Origin: Bacteroidales bacterium
GTDB taxonomy: Bacteria > Bacteroidota > Bacteroidia > Bacteroidales > VadinHA17
Direction of reading: 5' to 3'
Length of the DNA: 49,049 nt
Assembly (NCBI GenBank): GCA_025455395.1
Contig: JALOMO010000052.1
Location: forward strand, 1 to 49,049
A program made the translations under genes and the position numbers. Below are positions 16,629 through 27,638 of this stretch, in pieces. A model generated the notes under the pieces. The model had not been told where the DNA came from. It saw only the letters and a program-made list of their open reading frames with translations, and searched no databases. Numbering within the stretch: the first letter of the stretch is position 1; every line of letters begins with the position of its first letter.

Positions 16629-16814
16629 ATGCCAAATCCAAAACACAAACACTCGAGTACCAGAAGAGACAAGCGTAGGACACATGACAAGGCTGTTGCT
16701 CCAACGGTAGCTGCATGCGCCAATTGTGGCTCAGCCCATCTCTATCACAGGGTATGCCCTGAATGCGGTTATTACAGGGGTAAGCTTGCTGTTGAGAAGA
16801 AGACAACAGCCTGA
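16629..16814 (+). CDS. rpmF: Ribosomal protein L32
   Basis: 61 residues, normal for bL32. It begins MPNPKHKHSSTRRDKRRTHD, the basic leader of the family, and has a zinc ribbon with CANCGSAHLYHRVCPECG (two CxxC pairs). It is part of the large ribosomal subunit. The order DUF177, rpmF, plsX, fabH is strongly conserved in bacteria and links ribosome supply with fatty acid synthesis; all four are closely spaced here. Confidence 0.97.
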   Translation: MPNPKHKHSSTRRDKRRTHDKAVAPTVAACANCGSAHLYHRVCPECGYYRGKLAVEKKTTA

Positions 16815-16841
16815 CCAGCCTCCTCATCTTAAAGGGAAGGA

Positions 16842-17786
16842 ATGAAAATAGGTCTTGATATCATGGGGGGTGATTACGCTCCCGATGCTGTTATTGAAGG
16901 TGCTGTTGATGCTCTCGTACAGCTTGCGTCAGATGACCGGCTTGTACTTATTGGTGACAACAGGAGAATAAGAGAAAAGCTTTCTTCCATGGGGGCAGAA
17001 CCCTCCCGGTTTGAAATTGTTCCAACAACACAGGTGATCGAGATGTCTGATCATCCTGCCAAGGCTTTTTCCCAGAAGAGAGACTCATCGATAGCCGTAG
17101 GATTCGGGATGTTGAAAAGCGGGATGATCGACGGTTTCGCCAGTGCGGGAAACACCGGAGCAATGCTTGTGGGGGCAAGCTATACCGTTAATGTTATACC
17201 AGGAGTCTTCAGGCCTGCACTCGTGGCACTGATACCAAACCTCGACGGGAGAAACTCTGTAATACTTGATGTTGGCATCAATCCTGATTGCAAACCAGAT
17301 GTTCTTTTACAATATGGAATCCTGGGTTCGGTTTACGCCAAATATGTTCTGGGCATTGAAAAACCGGAAGTCGGGCTGCTTAATATCGGTACCGAAGAGT
17401 CTAAAGGCTCCGCAGCAGTAAAGGCCTCCTATGAACTGCTTCGCGAAAGCCCGGAGGTTAATTTCAGGGGCAACATCGAGGGGCATGACCTTTTCACACA
17501 CGACATGACAGACGTGATCGTCTGTGACGGATTTGTCGGTAACGTGGTACTTAAAATGGCCGAGAGATTTTATGGTATCGCCAAGACACGGGGAATAAAT
17601 GATACCTTCTTCGACAGACTGAACTTTGAAGTTGTAGGAGGCACTCCGGTTGTCGGTATAAATGAGAACGTTGTGGTTGGCCATGGCATATCTAACCGCA
17701 AGGCTATAATGAATATGATCCTTCAGACAAGAGACGTCGTTCATGCTGACCTTGCCAGGAAGATAAAGGAGGCCGTCGGGGGATGA
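16842..17786 (+). CDS. plsX: Phosphate acyltransferase PlsX
   Basis: 314 residues, the usual length. The start [20 protein letters not shown] is the family signature; [26 protein letters not shown] and [20 protein letters not shown] are conserved segments. The enzyme converts acyl-ACP and phosphate into acyl-phosphate, the acyl donor for PlsY in phospholipid synthesis. It acts at the inner face of the membrane. Its stop overlaps the fabH start by four bases. Confidence 0.96.
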   Translation: MKIGLDIMGGDYAPDAVIEGAVDALVQLASDDRLVLIGDNRRIREKLSSMGAEPSRFEIVPTTQVIEMSDHPAKAFSQKRDSSIAVGFGMLKSGMIDGFASAGNTGAMLVGASYTVNVIPGVFRPALVALIPNLDGRNSVILDVGINPDCKPDVLLQYGILGSVYAKYVLGIEKPEVGLLNIGTEESKGSAAVKASYELLRESPEVNFRGNIEGHDLFTHDMTDVIVCDGFVGNVVLKMAERFYGIAKTRGINDTFFDRLNFEVVGGTPVVGINENVVVGHGISNRKAIMNMILQTRDVVHADLARKIKEAVGG

Positions 17787-18790
17787 CAAAAATCAGAGCA
17801 GCTATAACCGGGATAAACGGCTGGGTGCCTGATTACCGGCTTACAAACCAGGAACTATCTACCATGGTTGAGACAACCGATGAGTGGATCATGCAACGCG
17901 TGGGCATAAAGGAGAGAAGGATTCTTAAGGGAGAGGGAAAGGCCACGTCAGATCTGGGAGAACAGGCTGTGAGAGGTCTGCTTGAAAAGACAAATACCTT
18001 ACCTGAAGAGGTCGATCTTCTTATCTGCGCCACAATTACTCCTGACATGTTCTTTCCCGCAACGGCGAATATCATCTCAGACAAGGTGGGAATAACCAAT
18101 GCGTTCAGTTTTGACATCGGCGCAGCATGCTCGGGCTTTCTCTACGCCCTCCAGACCGCAACTTCATATGTTGAGTCCGGGAGGTACCGGAAGGTCATTG
18201 TCGTTGGCGCTGATAAGATGTCATCGATTACGGACTATACCGACAGAACCACATGCACACTCTTTGGTGACGGAGCCGGCGCCGTATTGCTGGAACCAAC
18301 CATGGAAGAGCATGGCGTGATGGATCACATCTTCAGGGTTGACGGCTCAGGAAGGAAGTACCTGCATATGAAGGCTGGCGGTTCTGCCAGACCTGCGTCA
18401 CATGAGACGATCGATGCCCGCGAGCACTATGTTTACCAGGAGGGACAGGCGGTGTTTAAGTTTGCAGTGTCAAAAATGGCTGACGTAGCGGCCGAGATTA
18501 TGGAAAAGAATAATCTACGGCCCGAAGACATTGCCTGGCTCGTGCCGCATCAGGCTAACCTCAGAATAATAGATGCAACTGGCCGACGGATGGGTATCCC
18601 TCCGGAAAAGGTGATGATAAATATAATGAACTACGGAAACACCACCGCCGCAACTATTCCTCTTTGCATCTGGGAGTTCGAAAAGCAACTGAAGAAGGGT
18701 GACAACCTTATCCTTGCCGCTTTCGGGGGAGGGTTTACCTGGGGTAGCATCTGGCTAAAGTGGGCATTTGATACCAGCCCTGATAAATAA
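17783..18790 (+). CDS. fabH: Beta-ketoacyl-ACP synthase III (FabH)
   Basis: 335 residues. Catalytic triad residues are present: Cys in [11 protein letters not shown], His in PHQANLR and Asn in NYGNTTAAT, and the C-terminal [14 protein letters not shown] is typical. It condenses acetyl-CoA (or a branched acyl-CoA) with malonyl-ACP to start fatty acid synthesis. It ends the conserved rpmF-plsX-fabH operon and is followed by a clear terminator. Confidence 0.96.
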   Translation: MTKIRAAITGINGWVPDYRLTNQELSTMVETTDEWIMQRVGIKERRILKGEGKATSDLGEQAVRGLLEKTNTLPEEVDLLICATITPDMFFPATANIISDKVGITNAFSFDIGAACSGFLYALQTATSYVESGRYRKVIVVGADKMSSITDYTDRTTCTLFGDGAGAVLLEPTMEEHGVMDHIFRVDGSGRKYLHMKAGGSARPASHETIDAREHYVYQEGQAVFKFAVSKMADVAAEIMEKNNLRPEDIAWLVPHQANLRIIDATGRRMGIPPEKVMINIMNYGNTTAATIPLCIWEFEKQLKKGDNLILAAFGGGFTWGSIWLKWAFDTSPDK

Positions 18791-18800
18791 AATGATTATG

Positions 18801-18827
18801 AAGAGCAGTTAACCGGCTCTTTTTTTT
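18801..18827 (+). terminator. Intrinsic terminator after fabH
   Basis: AAGAGC, a nine-base loop, GCTCTT and then a run of T (18820-18827) ten bases after the fabH stop. This separates the lipid operon from the bactofilin/ATP synthase operon. Confidence 0.8.
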
Positions 18828-18846
18828 CATCCAACACAATACTTTT

Positions 18847-18854
18847 TATATTTG
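18847..18854 (+). promoter_or_regulatory. Candidate -7 box for the bactofilin/ATP synthase operon
   Basis: TATATTTG is a perfect TAnnTTTG, 38 bp before the bactofilin ATG and right after the fabH terminator. The -33 region is the T-run of that terminator and has no TTTG, so the match is partial. As the next genes are tightly spaced up to atpB, this may be the main promoter of the ATP synthase genes. Confidence 0.5.
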
Positions 18855-18892
18855 TGGGTTAAAAGTAACCAGGGGAATAAACAATTATCATT

Positions 18893-19282
18893 ATGGCAAA
18901 AATGAACGAGACAGACAACAGCACGGCAGTAAACCTTATCAGTCAGGGAACAGAAATCACCGGTGATATCAAGTCGGCAGGCGACATAAGAATTGACGGA
19001 GTTCTTAACGGTAACCTGAACACAAAGGGAAAGGTGGTTATTGGCCCAACCGGACGCATAAAAGGTGAAGTAGAATGCAAAAACTCGGAAGTGTCAGGCA
19101 CTGTCGATGGTAAAATAAGTGTCACCCAGTTGTTGAACCTGAAGGCCTCATCAAAAATAATCGGCACAATAATTACAGGAAAACTTTCCATTGAACCGGG
19201 AGCCTTGTTTACCGGTAACTGTGCCATGAAAGACGGCGAAAATGGCGGACCCGCGGCCAAACCCAAAGAAGGAGAAAAATAG
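18893..19282 (+). CDS. Bactofilin (polymer-forming cytoskeletal protein)
   Basis: 129 residues. A short polar N-terminus leads to the right-handed beta-helix of bactofilins: ISQGTEITGDIKSAGDIRID, GVLNGNLNTKGKVVIGPTG, RIKGEVECKNSEVSGTVDGK, IIGTIITGKLSIEPGALFTG. The tail is Gly/Pro/Lys-rich. Bactofilins self-assemble on the inner membrane and help in cell shape and envelope placement. In Bacteroidota one often lies directly before the atp genes. The next gene starts inside its last 41 bp, so they are translationally coupled. Confidence 0.92.
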   Translation: MAKMNETDNSTAVNLISQGTEITGDIKSAGDIRIDGVLNGNLNTKGKVVIGPTGRIKGEVECKNSEVSGTVDGKISVTQLLNLKASSKIIGTIITGKLSIEPGALFTGNCAMKDGENGGPAAKPKEGEK

Positions 19283-19484
19283 TAATGACGATAGCCTGAA
19301 AGCCTATTCAAGGTTCAGTACTATCGCTATACAAATGGTGGTGATCATCATTGCCACTGCTTTAGGAGGAGTACAACTCGATAAAATTGCCGGTACACGG
19401 CATCTCTTCACAATCATACTATCGTTGCTTGGGGTGGCTTCTGCCATGTGGCTGATAATTAAGGAAGCTCTCAGAAAGCCATAA
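19242..19484 (+). CDS. AtpZ/AtpI-like subunit of F0F1 ATP synthase
   Basis: 80 residues with two membrane helices (AIQMVVIIIATALGGVQLDKI and TIILSLLGVASAMWLIIKEA) after a basic, charged N-terminus, the form of the putative F0F1-ATPase subunit family (PF09527). This family helps assemble the c-ring or carries cations for the enzyme. The start overlaps the bactofilin gene by 41 bp; an ATG further in is not available before the first helix. Confidence 0.82.
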   Translation: MADPRPNPKKEKNSNDDSLKAYSRFSTIAIQMVVIIIATALGGVQLDKIAGTRHLFTIILSLLGVASAMWLIIKEALRKP

Positions 19485-19485
19485 G

Positions 19486-19887
19486 ATGATCTCAAAAACA
19501 GCCCTGGTCAATTATCTCCTGCTCCTTCTCCTTACCGCAGTCTTCATTCTGCTCTTCTTCACGGTAAATTTATTTTTTCCCGGACTGGCTCCTCCGGGCG
19601 AATCGATTACCCTTTCTTCTTCATTTGCATTTATCTCATTGACAGCACTCGCTATCTTCTATTCAGGATCAGCTAAAAACCCTGAGAGAAGTGTATTTGT
19701 GACTTTTATTGCACTCGGGGTCAAAATGCTTCTTTCATTTGTACTGGCTATGCTGTGGTTCCTTGTTTTTAAAAACAGAGGGACAGATTCAATTTTAATG
19801 TTTTTTGTTCTATATTTGGGATTCACTTTATTTGTTGTTTTATCATTTCTCAGGGTCCTGAAACACAATACGCTTAAAGAAGAATAA
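19486..19887 (+). CDS. Small membrane protein in the AtpI position
   Basis: 133 residues with four predicted membrane helices (LVNYLLLLLLTAVFILLFFT, FAFISLTALAIFYS, VFVTFIALGVKMLLSFVLAM, SILMFFVLYLGFTLFVVLSF). It starts one base after the upstream stop and ends one base before the atpB start. Place, size and four-helix form match the AtpI-like proteins found before atpB in many bacteria, though similarity cannot be judged by eye. Probably an ATP synthase assembly or Mg2+/c-ring helper. Confidence 0.65.
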   Translation: MISKTALVNYLLLLLLTAVFILLFFTVNLFFPGLAPPGESITLSSSFAFISLTALAIFYSGSAKNPERSVFVTFIALGVKMLLSFVLAMLWFLVFKNRGTDSILMFFVLYLGFTLFVVLSFLRVLKHNTLKEE

Positions 19888-19888
19888 T

Positions 19889-20965
19889 TTGAAAGTCAGG
19901 GTTGTATATTTATTAATTATACTGCTGGTCACAGTACCAACTGCATTTCCGCTCCTTGCAGCCGGAGAAAAGGCGGAGGGAGACAAATCTCCTGACGCAA
20001 AGGAAGAATTTGATGCCAGTACCTTTATAATCGAACATGTCACCGACTCTCATGAATGGCATCTCTGGACGAAGAAGGATGGCTCACATGTGGCTGTCTA
20101 TCTTCCGGTTATCCTTTATGACAGGAGCTCCGGATTTCATTTTTTCTCTTCAAGGAATTTAGCTCACGGTCATTCACATGACGGATTTGCTGTTGCTCAC
20201 GAAGGAGAGAATGAAGGAAGAATAGTCAAAGTGGATGCGGAAGGTCATGAGGTTGAGACGGCCCTTCCCCTTGACTTCTCAATCACAAAGACAGTGTTTG
20301 GAATGCTCGTAGCCGCGGTAATATTCGCATGGCTCATGCTTTCTCTGGCGCATTCCTATAAAAAGGCCGGGATATCTGCCCCAAAGGGTCTGATGGGCTT
20401 TCTTGAGCCGATTATTCTCTTCATACGCGATGACGTGGCAATACCTAACATTGGTGAGAAAAAGTATCAGCGTTTTATGCCATATCTGCTGACAGCCTTC
20501 TTCTTTATACTTATCAATAATCTCCTGGGGCTTATACCGATTTTTCCCTTTGGCGCAAATGTGACGGGCAATATAAGCGTAACCTTTGTTCTGGCAACCT
20601 TTACTTTTCTTATCACCCAGTTCAGTGCCAACAAGACACACTGGAGGCATGTTTTCGCAGCTCCGGGTGTGCCTCTCTGGCTGCTGCCCGTAATGATACC
20701 GATAGAGCTCATAGGGCTCATCTCAAAGCCCTTCGCACTGATGATCCGTCTTTTTGCAAATATCACTGCAGGTCATATCATCGTGCTCAGCCTTGTCACT
20801 CTGATTTTTATCTTTGACACAATCGCTGTAGCCCCGGTGTCAATAGGCTTTGTCCTTTTCATGGACTGCATAGAACTGCTCGTTGCCTTCCTACAGGCAT
20901 ACGTCTTCACGCTTCTTTCAGCCCTCTTTATTGGCATGGCCACTCACGAGGAAGAACATCATTAG
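19889..20965 (+). CDS. atpB: ATP synthase F0 subunit a
   Basis: 358 residues from a TTG start one base after the upstream stop; a signal-like hydrophobic segment follows at once (VVYLLIILLVTVPTAFPLLA), so no later start is likely. The long extracytoplasmic N-terminal part (about residues 25-140, rich in His) is a Bacteroidota feature. The membrane part has KPFALMIRLFANITAGHI, with the essential Arg that works against the c-ring, and ELLVAFLQAYVFTLLSALFI. It forms the proton half-channels of F0. The gene is followed by atpE after 38 bp. Confidence 0.95.
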   Translation: MKVRVVYLLIILLVTVPTAFPLLAAGEKAEGDKSPDAKEEFDASTFIIEHVTDSHEWHLWTKKDGSHVAVYLPVILYDRSSGFHFFSSRNLAHGHSHDGFAVAHEGENEGRIVKVDAEGHEVETALPLDFSITKTVFGMLVAAVIFAWLMLSLAHSYKKAGISAPKGLMGFLEPIILFIRDDVAIPNIGEKKYQRFMPYLLTAFFFILINNLLGLIPIFPFGANVTGNISVTFVLATFTFLITQFSANKTHWRHVFAAPGVPLWLLPVMIPIELIGLISKPFALMIRLFANITAGHIIVLSLVTLIFIFDTIAVAPVSIGFVLFMDCIELLVAFLQAYVFTLLSALFIGMATHEEEHH

Positions 20966-20991
20966 AAACCATATAATATTTGTTTAATTAA

Positions 20992-21207
<216 letters not shown>

Positions 21208-21216
21208 AGGAAAACT

Positions 21217-21250
21217 GAAGCCTGCAACGGTTGGTTGCAGGCCTTCTTTT
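21217..21250 (+). terminator. Stem-loop between atpE and atpF (attenuator or mRNA stabiliser)
   Basis: GCCTGCAAC (21220-21228), loop GGTTG, GTTGCAGGC (21234-21242) is a perfect 9-bp stem that can be extended by GAA/TTC with one bulged C, and is followed by CTTCTTTT. It looks like a partial Rho-independent terminator inside the operon. It could let more atpE than atpF be made, matching the many copies of subunit c per complex. Confidence 0.65.
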
Positions 21251-21272
21251 ACAAATTCAAAGTACCCAAAAT

Positions 21273-21785
21273 ATGTTACTATCAACCAGTCTTGCCAGTC
21301 CCGCAATAGGGACAATTTTCTGGACCACATTCATCTTTCTTTTACTGCTGGTCTTGCTGAGAAGGTATGCATGGGGGCCGATCATGAAGGCCATCAAGGC
21401 TCGTGAGGATATGATCCGCAACGCACTTGAATCAGCTGAGAGAGCTCGCGAGGAGATGAAGGTCCTACAGTCTGACAATGAGGCCATACTTCTGAAAGCC
21501 CGCGAGGAGAGAGACAAAATCCTCCGCGACGCACGCCATGCCCATGACCGTATGATGGCAGAAGCCAAAGAGAAGAGCCAGGCAGAGGCAGATGCAATGG
21601 TGAAACGTGCCAAGGAGCTTATCGAAAGAGAAAAGATAACCGCTATCACGGAGGTAAAACAGGAGGTAGCCAGGCTGGCTATTGAGGTCGCATCAAAGGT
21701 GGTGAGCCAGACACTTAAGAGCGATGCCGAGCAGCAGAAGCTGATCGGGAGATATATCAACGAAATAGAGGCAAAAAGCAACTGA
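21273..21785 (+). CDS. atpF: ATP synthase F0 subunit b
   Basis: 170 residues from the ATG at 21273. A start at 21231 is also open but lies inside the stem-loop and adds residues not normal for the family. One N-terminal helix (IGTIFWTTFIFLLLLVLLRR) is followed by a long charged coiled coil (ALESAERAREEMKVLQSDNE, EKSQAEADAMVKRAKELIER) and ends in the delta-binding region. It is the stator stalk that ties F0 to F1. Six bases before atpH. Confidence 0.94.
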   Translation: MLLSTSLASPAIGTIFWTTFIFLLLLVLLRRYAWGPIMKAIKAREDMIRNALESAERAREEMKVLQSDNEAILLKAREERDKILRDARHAHDRMMAEAKEKSQAEADAMVKRAKELIEREKITAITEVKQEVARLAIEVASKVVSQTLKSDAEQQKLIGRYINEIEAKSN

Positions 21786-21790
21786 AGCTG

Positions 21791-22342
21791 ATGAACGACA
21801 GCAAGATCGCGGTACGATACGCAAAGGCACTATTTGAAATCACCCTCTCGCACAAGGCTCTTGAAGCGGTATATGAGGATATGAAGATGATCAATCAATT
21901 ATGCTCACTGCAGGAGGTGAAGGAGATCATCGAAAATCCGGTCATACCGGTAACAAAAAAGAAGGAAATCATGCTCGCTCTGACCGGTAAAGGGCAGAAT
22001 AAGCTGACCGTCACCTTCGTCGACTTTATATTCAGCCAGGGTCGCGGAGCACATCTCAATGCAGTATCCAGAAATTTCATTAGCCTTACCCGTCGTCACA
22101 GGGGAATAAGACAGGTGACCCTGACCACCGCAGTTACTGTTGGTGAAAAGGTAAAAGAAGAGCTCGCTGCCATTGCAGCTGGTGATACAGGTGCCACAAG
22201 TGAGTTCATAGAGAAAATCGATCCCTCAATAATAGGCGGGTTCATTCTCAGGGTCGATGACACCTATATCGACGCAAGCGTAAAAAACAGACTTAACAAA
22301 TTCAGGAAAGAGTTTACACTGGCAGTAAATGCCGAAGAATAG
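21791..22342 (+). CDS. atpH: ATP synthase F1 subunit delta
   Basis: 183 residues. AVRYAKALFEITLSHKALEA at the start and IIGGFILRVDDTYIDASVKN near the end are the conserved segments of the OSCP/delta family. It sits on top of F1 and connects it to the b stalk. Length and position between atpF and atpA are normal. Confidence 0.95.
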   Translation: MNDSKIAVRYAKALFEITLSHKALEAVYEDMKMINQLCSLQEVKEIIENPVIPVTKKKEIMLALTGKGQNKLTVTFVDFIFSQGRGAHLNAVSRNFISLTRRHRGIRQVTLTTAVTVGEKVKEELAAIAAGDTGATSEFIEKIDPSIIGGFILRVDDTYIDASVKNRLNKFRKEFTLAVNAEE

Positions 22343-22360
22343 TTTATAAGATTCATTATT

Positions 22361-23947
22361 ATGACCAGTATCAAACCTTCAGAGGTATCAGAGATCCTCA
22401 AGCAGCAGCTTGAAGGGGTAAAAACCGCCATCGACATCGAGGAAGTAGGAACAGTTTTACAGGTGGGTGATGGCATTGCCCGCATCTATGGTCTCTCAAA
22501 TGTAAGAGCCAACGAACTTATCGAGTTCGTGGAAGCAGGAATCAAGGGTATTGTCCTCAACCTTGAGGAAGACAATGTGGGAGTAGTTATCCTTGGCTCT
22601 TCCGAAAACATCAGGGAGGGTGATGTGGCCCGCAGGACAGGCCGCATATCATCTATCATGGTTGGTGAGGGCTTGCTTGGCAGGGTTATCAACACCACTG
22701 GCACACCCATTGACGGCAAAGGTCCGGTAACAGGTGAGCTTTTTGAGATGCCGTTCGAGAGAAAGGCCCCGGGTGTTATCTTCAGGCAGCCTGTCAAGCA
22801 GCCCGTTCAGACAGGATTGAAGGCAATTGATGCCATGATACCTATTGGCAGGGGACAGCGTGAGCTTATCATCGGCGACCGCCAGACCGGTAAGACCGCA
22901 ATTGCAATTGATACGATAATAAACCAGAAGAGCGAGTACGACAAAGGTAAACCACTGTACTGTATCTATGTCGCCGTAGGACAGAAGGGATCAACAGTTG
23001 CCAATATAGCTGCCACCCTCGAACAATATGGGGCAATGGATTACACAGTTATTGTCTGTGCCACGGCAGCCGATTCAGCTGCATCACAGTTCTATGCCCC
23101 TTTCGCCGGAGCCGCGATAGGGGAATATTTTCGCGACACGGGCCGCGATGCACTTATCATTTACGATGACCTTTCCAAGCAGGCTGTCTCTTACCGTGAG
23201 GTATCCCTCCTTCTGAGACGCCCTCCCGGCCGTGAAGCCTACCCCGGTGATGTATTCTATCTCCATTCGCGTCTTCTCGAGAGAGCAGCCAAGATCATCG
23301 AATCCGATGAAGTGGCCGCCAAGATGAACGACCTGCCCGAGTCAATACGTCACCTGGTCAGGGGTGGCGGGTCACTGACAGCACTTCCTATCATAGAGAC
23401 ACAGGCCGGAGACGTTTCTGCTTACATCCCTACAAACGTAATATCAATCACCGACGGCCAGATCTTCCTTGAGTCGAGCCTCTTCAACGCAGGCATAAGA
23501 CCGGCAATCAATGTTGGAATATCGGTATCAAGGGTGGGTGGAAACGCCCAGATAAAGGCAATGAAAAAAGTGGCGGGAACACTGAAGGTTGACCAGGCCC
23601 AGTACCGTGAGCTGGAGGCTTTTGCTAAATTCGGGTCCGATCTTGATGCATCAACGCTTGCAGTGCTCGACAAAGGAGCCAAAAACGTTGAGATTTTGAA
23701 GCAGGGGCAGTTCTCTCCGGTAAAGGTGGAAGAGCAGGTTGCCATGATCTATTGCGGAACCAGGGGCCTGCTGAAGGATATACCCGTCAGAGAAGTAAGG
23801 ATGTTTGAAAAAGATTATCTTGATTTTCTGCGTGATAATCACAGTGAAACACTTGAGACAATAAAAGGTGGTGTGATCAATGACGAGGTAACCGGTGTCC
23901 TCGAGAAAGCTGCTGCAGAAATCACCTTACGTTACAGCACAAAATAG
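22361..23947 (+). CDS. atpA: ATP synthase F1 subunit alpha
   Basis: 528 residues, full length. The P-loop is [15 protein letters not shown]; other conserved parts are [36 protein letters not shown] and [17 protein letters not shown]. Alpha carries the non-catalytic nucleotide sites of the hexamer. No damage is visible, in contrast to atpD. Confidence 0.97.
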   Translation: MTSIKPSEVSEILKQQLEGVKTAIDIEEVGTVLQVGDGIARIYGLSNVRANELIEFVEAGIKGIVLNLEEDNVGVVILGSSENIREGDVARRTGRISSIMVGEGLLGRVINTTGTPIDGKGPVTGELFEMPFERKAPGVIFRQPVKQPVQTGLKAIDAMIPIGRGQRELIIGDRQTGKTAIAIDTIINQKSEYDKGKPLYCIYVAVGQKGSTVANIAATLEQYGAMDYTVIVCATAADSAASQFYAPFAGAAIGEYFRDTGRDALIIYDDLSKQAVSYREVSLLLRRPPGREAYPGDVFYLHSRLLERAAKIIESDEVAAKMNDLPESIRHLVRGGGSLTALPIIETQAGDVSAYIPTNVISITDGQIFLESSLFNAGIRPAINVGISVSRVGGNAQIKAMKKVAGTLKVDQAQYRELEAFAKFGSDLDASTLAVLDKGAKNVEILKQGQFSPVKVEEQVAMIYCGTRGLLKDIPVREVRMFEKDYLDFLRDNHSETLETIKGGVINDEVTGVLEKAAAEITLRYSTK

Positions 23948-23967
23948 TCTGGTAACCTGAAGGCAAA

Positions 23968-24855
23968 ATGGCTAATCTAAAGGCAATACGCGTACGGCTA
24001 AGCTCAGTTAAGTCAACCCGCCAGATCACCTCGGCGATGAAGATGGTTGCCGCTTCCAGGCTACGCAAGGCCCAGGACCGGATAGTTCAGCTCAGACCGT
24101 ATGCTGATAAGCTTAATGAGATACTGATCGGACTCAACCAGGCTCTGAATGAAACAGAGACTGAAAACATCTACGCTGCCCGGAAGGGAGGACCCAACCG
24201 GGTGCTTCTGATATTGCTGACTTCCAATAAAGGTCTCTGTGGCGGGTTTAATGCCAATGTTATAAGAGAGACACGGAGGCTGATCACTGATAAATACATG
24301 GAACAGATAAGGGGCGGAAACCTCTTCTTCATGCCTATCGGTAAGAAGGGACAGGATGTTCTCCGGAGAATGAAGCTGAACATTCTTGAAGAGCATAATG
24401 AGATTTATTCTAACCTTACTTTTGAGAATACTAAAGTATTGTCAGACAGGATAATCAACATGTATCTGACAAAGGAGTTCGACCGGGTGGAGATAATATA
24501 CAACCAGTTTAAAAACGCTGCAGTACAGCGCCTGACAACCGAGGTTTTCCTGCCGGTATCAGACCATGTACCGGGAAAAACCGAGGCCTTGCATTCAGAT
24601 TATATCTATGAGCCTGACCAGGTTCGGATTGTTGAGGAGCTGATACCAAAGTCACTGAGAATACAGTTTTACAAGGCACTGCTTGATTCATTTGCTGCAG
24701 AGCACGGTGCCAGGATGACCGCAATGCATCAGGCTACTGACAATGCCACCGAGCTGATACGTGACCTTACCCTTCAGTACAACAAAGCAAGGCAGGCTGC
24801 GATTACCAATCAGCTGCTTGAGGTGGTAAGCGGCGCTGAAGCCCTGAAAGGATAA
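23968..24855 (+). CDS. atpG: ATP synthase F1 subunit gamma
   Basis: 295 residues. It begins MANLKAIRVRLSSVKSTRQI TSAMKMVAASRLRKA (the conserved N-terminal helix, given here in two pieces) and ends with the paired C-terminal helix ELIRDLTLQYNKARQAAITN then QLLEVVSGAEALKG. LTSNKGLCGGFNANV is the conserved Rossmann part. It is the rotating central shaft. The next gene, unusually, is a prenyl synthase and not atpD. Confidence 0.96.
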   Translation: MANLKAIRVRLSSVKSTRQITSAMKMVAASRLRKAQDRIVQLRPYADKLNEILIGLNQALNETETENIYAARKGGPNRVLLILLTSNKGLCGGFNANVIRETRRLITDKYMEQIRGGNLFFMPIGKKGQDVLRRMKLNILEEHNEIYSNLTFENTKVLSDRIINMYLTKEFDRVEIIYNQFKNAAVQRLTTEVFLPVSDHVPGKTEALHSDYIYEPDQVRIVEELIPKSLRIQFYKALLDSFAAEHGARMTAMHQATDNATELIRDLTLQYNKARQAAITNQLLEVVSGAEALKG

Positions 24856-24865
24856 AACAAAGAAG

Positions 24866-25840
24866 ATGTTCACGAGTGACTACCTTAGAGAACTGTCAGA
24901 CAAGGCGATAACCTCGCTTTCATTCTCACCCGAGGCAGACAGGCTGTTTGCCCCGGTAAGGTATATCCTGTCGCTCGGAGGCAAGAGGCTGAGACCTGTA
25001 ATGTGCCTTATGGCATGTAACCTTTTCAATGACAAGATAGATGAAGCCCTGATGCCTGCCGTGGGTATTGAAGTGTTCCATAATTTTACCCTCGTGCATG
25101 ATGATATTATGGACAGGGCTGACCTCAGAAGAGGATCAGCGACACTTCACTCACGATGGGGTCTTAATCAGGCCCTGCTCTCAGGTGATGTCATGGCCTT
25201 TATCGCTACAGATTGCATCGGCCAGGCCCCGGCTAAGGTTCTTGCCCGAACTCTCAGGCTTTTCAATGCCACCGCAACCCAGGTTTGTGTTGGTCAGCAG
25301 ATTGATATTGACTTCGAGAAAAAGAAGTTTGTCACTGAAGCAGAATATATCAGGATGATTGAACTCAAGACGGCCGTCCTGGTTGCCGCTTCCCTTAAAA
25401 CAGGAGCTATTATTGGCGGTGCATCGGAAAAAGATCAGGAGCTTCTTTACGAGTTCGGCAGGCTGCTTGGAATTGCATTTCAGATACAGGATGACCTTCT
25501 TGACACCTACGGTGACACCCGGATGTTCGGGAAGAAAACCGGCAGCGATATAGCCTCAAATAAAAAGACCTACCTTCTTGTCAAAGCACTTGAAACAGCT
25601 GGCGGAGAGAGACTGCGAACACTCAGGAAACTGGTGGAATCTGCACCTGCCGATCCGGAGGAAAAGGTGACGGCCGTAAGAACAATATATGATGAGCTGG
25701 AGATACGCCTTCAGGCTGAAAACCTGGCATATGACTATATCAACAGGGCATTTCAGTCACTGGAACAGGTCTCGGTGAAGCCCGACCGCAAGAGTGAACT
25801 CAAGCAGCTCACCGTTAACCTGATTGGCAGAGTAAAATAA
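24866..25840 (+). CDS. All-trans polyprenyl diphosphate synthase
   Basis: 324 residues. First aspartate-rich motif LVHDDIMDRADLRRG (Asp79, Asp80, Asp83), second motif QIQDDLLDTYGD, plus SLGGKRLRP and KKTYLLVKAL, as in trans-isoprenyl diphosphate synthases. It adds isopentenyl units to make a long prenyl chain, probably the side chain of menaquinone. It starts 10 bp after atpG and ends 73 bp before atpD, so it seems to lie within the ATP synthase operon; co-expression with a respiratory quinone pathway makes sense. The residue before the first motif, which sets chain length, is not one I can read reliably. Confidence 0.9.
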   Translation: MFTSDYLRELSDKAITSLSFSPEADRLFAPVRYILSLGGKRLRPVMCLMACNLFNDKIDEALMPAVGIEVFHNFTLVHDDIMDRADLRRGSATLHSRWGLNQALLSGDVMAFIATDCIGQAPAKVLARTLRLFNATATQVCVGQQIDIDFEKKKFVTEAEYIRMIELKTAVLVAASLKTGAIIGGASEKDQELLYEFGRLLGIAFQIQDDLLDTYGDTRMFGKKTGSDIASNKKTYLLVKALETAGGERLRTLRKLVESAPADPEEKVTAVRTIYDELEIRLQAENLAYDYINRAFQSLEQVSVKPDRKSELKQLTVNLIGRVK

Positions 25841-25904
25841 TAACAGGAAAAAACAGGGATTATTAAGATAGAAGAGATTCACACAGAGTAACAATTATAG
25901 TTAA

Positions 25905-27366
<1,462 letters not shown>

Positions 27367-27384
27367 AATCAAAAGTGAACGGAC

Positions 27385-27630
27385 GTGAAAATTGAGATAA
27401 TCACACCTGATAACCGCATCTATGCCGGGGAAATACGTTCTGTCAGAGTGCCGGGAAGAAAAGGATCCTTTCAGGTTCTTAAGGATCATGCACCCATAAT
27501 TTCAACCCTTGACAGAGGACCTGTGATCATCTCAGACGAACAGGGGAACGAAGTGAGATACGAGATTACAGGCGGGGTGATCGAGGTAAAAAGAAACAGG
27601 ATCATCCTTCTTGCAGATGCTGTGATATAA
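27385..27630 (+). CDS. atpC: ATP synthase F1 subunit epsilon (short form)
   Basis: 81 residues from a GTG start 18 bp after atpD. Only the N-terminal beta sandwich is present (MKIEIITPDNRIYAGEIRSV, LKDHAPIISTLDRGPVII, ITGGVIEVKRNRIILLADA); the C-terminal helical hairpin that inhibits ATP hydrolysis in E. coli is lacking, as is usual in Bacteroidota. It links gamma with the c-ring. Followed after 8 bp by a decarboxylase gene. Confidence 0.93.
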   Translation: MKIEIITPDNRIYAGEIRSVRVPGRKGSFQVLKDHAPIISTLDRGPVIISDEQGNEVRYEITGGVIEVKRNRIILLADAVI

Positions 27631-27638
27631 TACTGCAG

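Noticed and set aside
21231-21272. Earlier start of atpF at 21231
   Set aside because: It lies in the intergenic hairpin and gives an N-terminus unlike subunit b; the ATG at 21273 gives the normal form.
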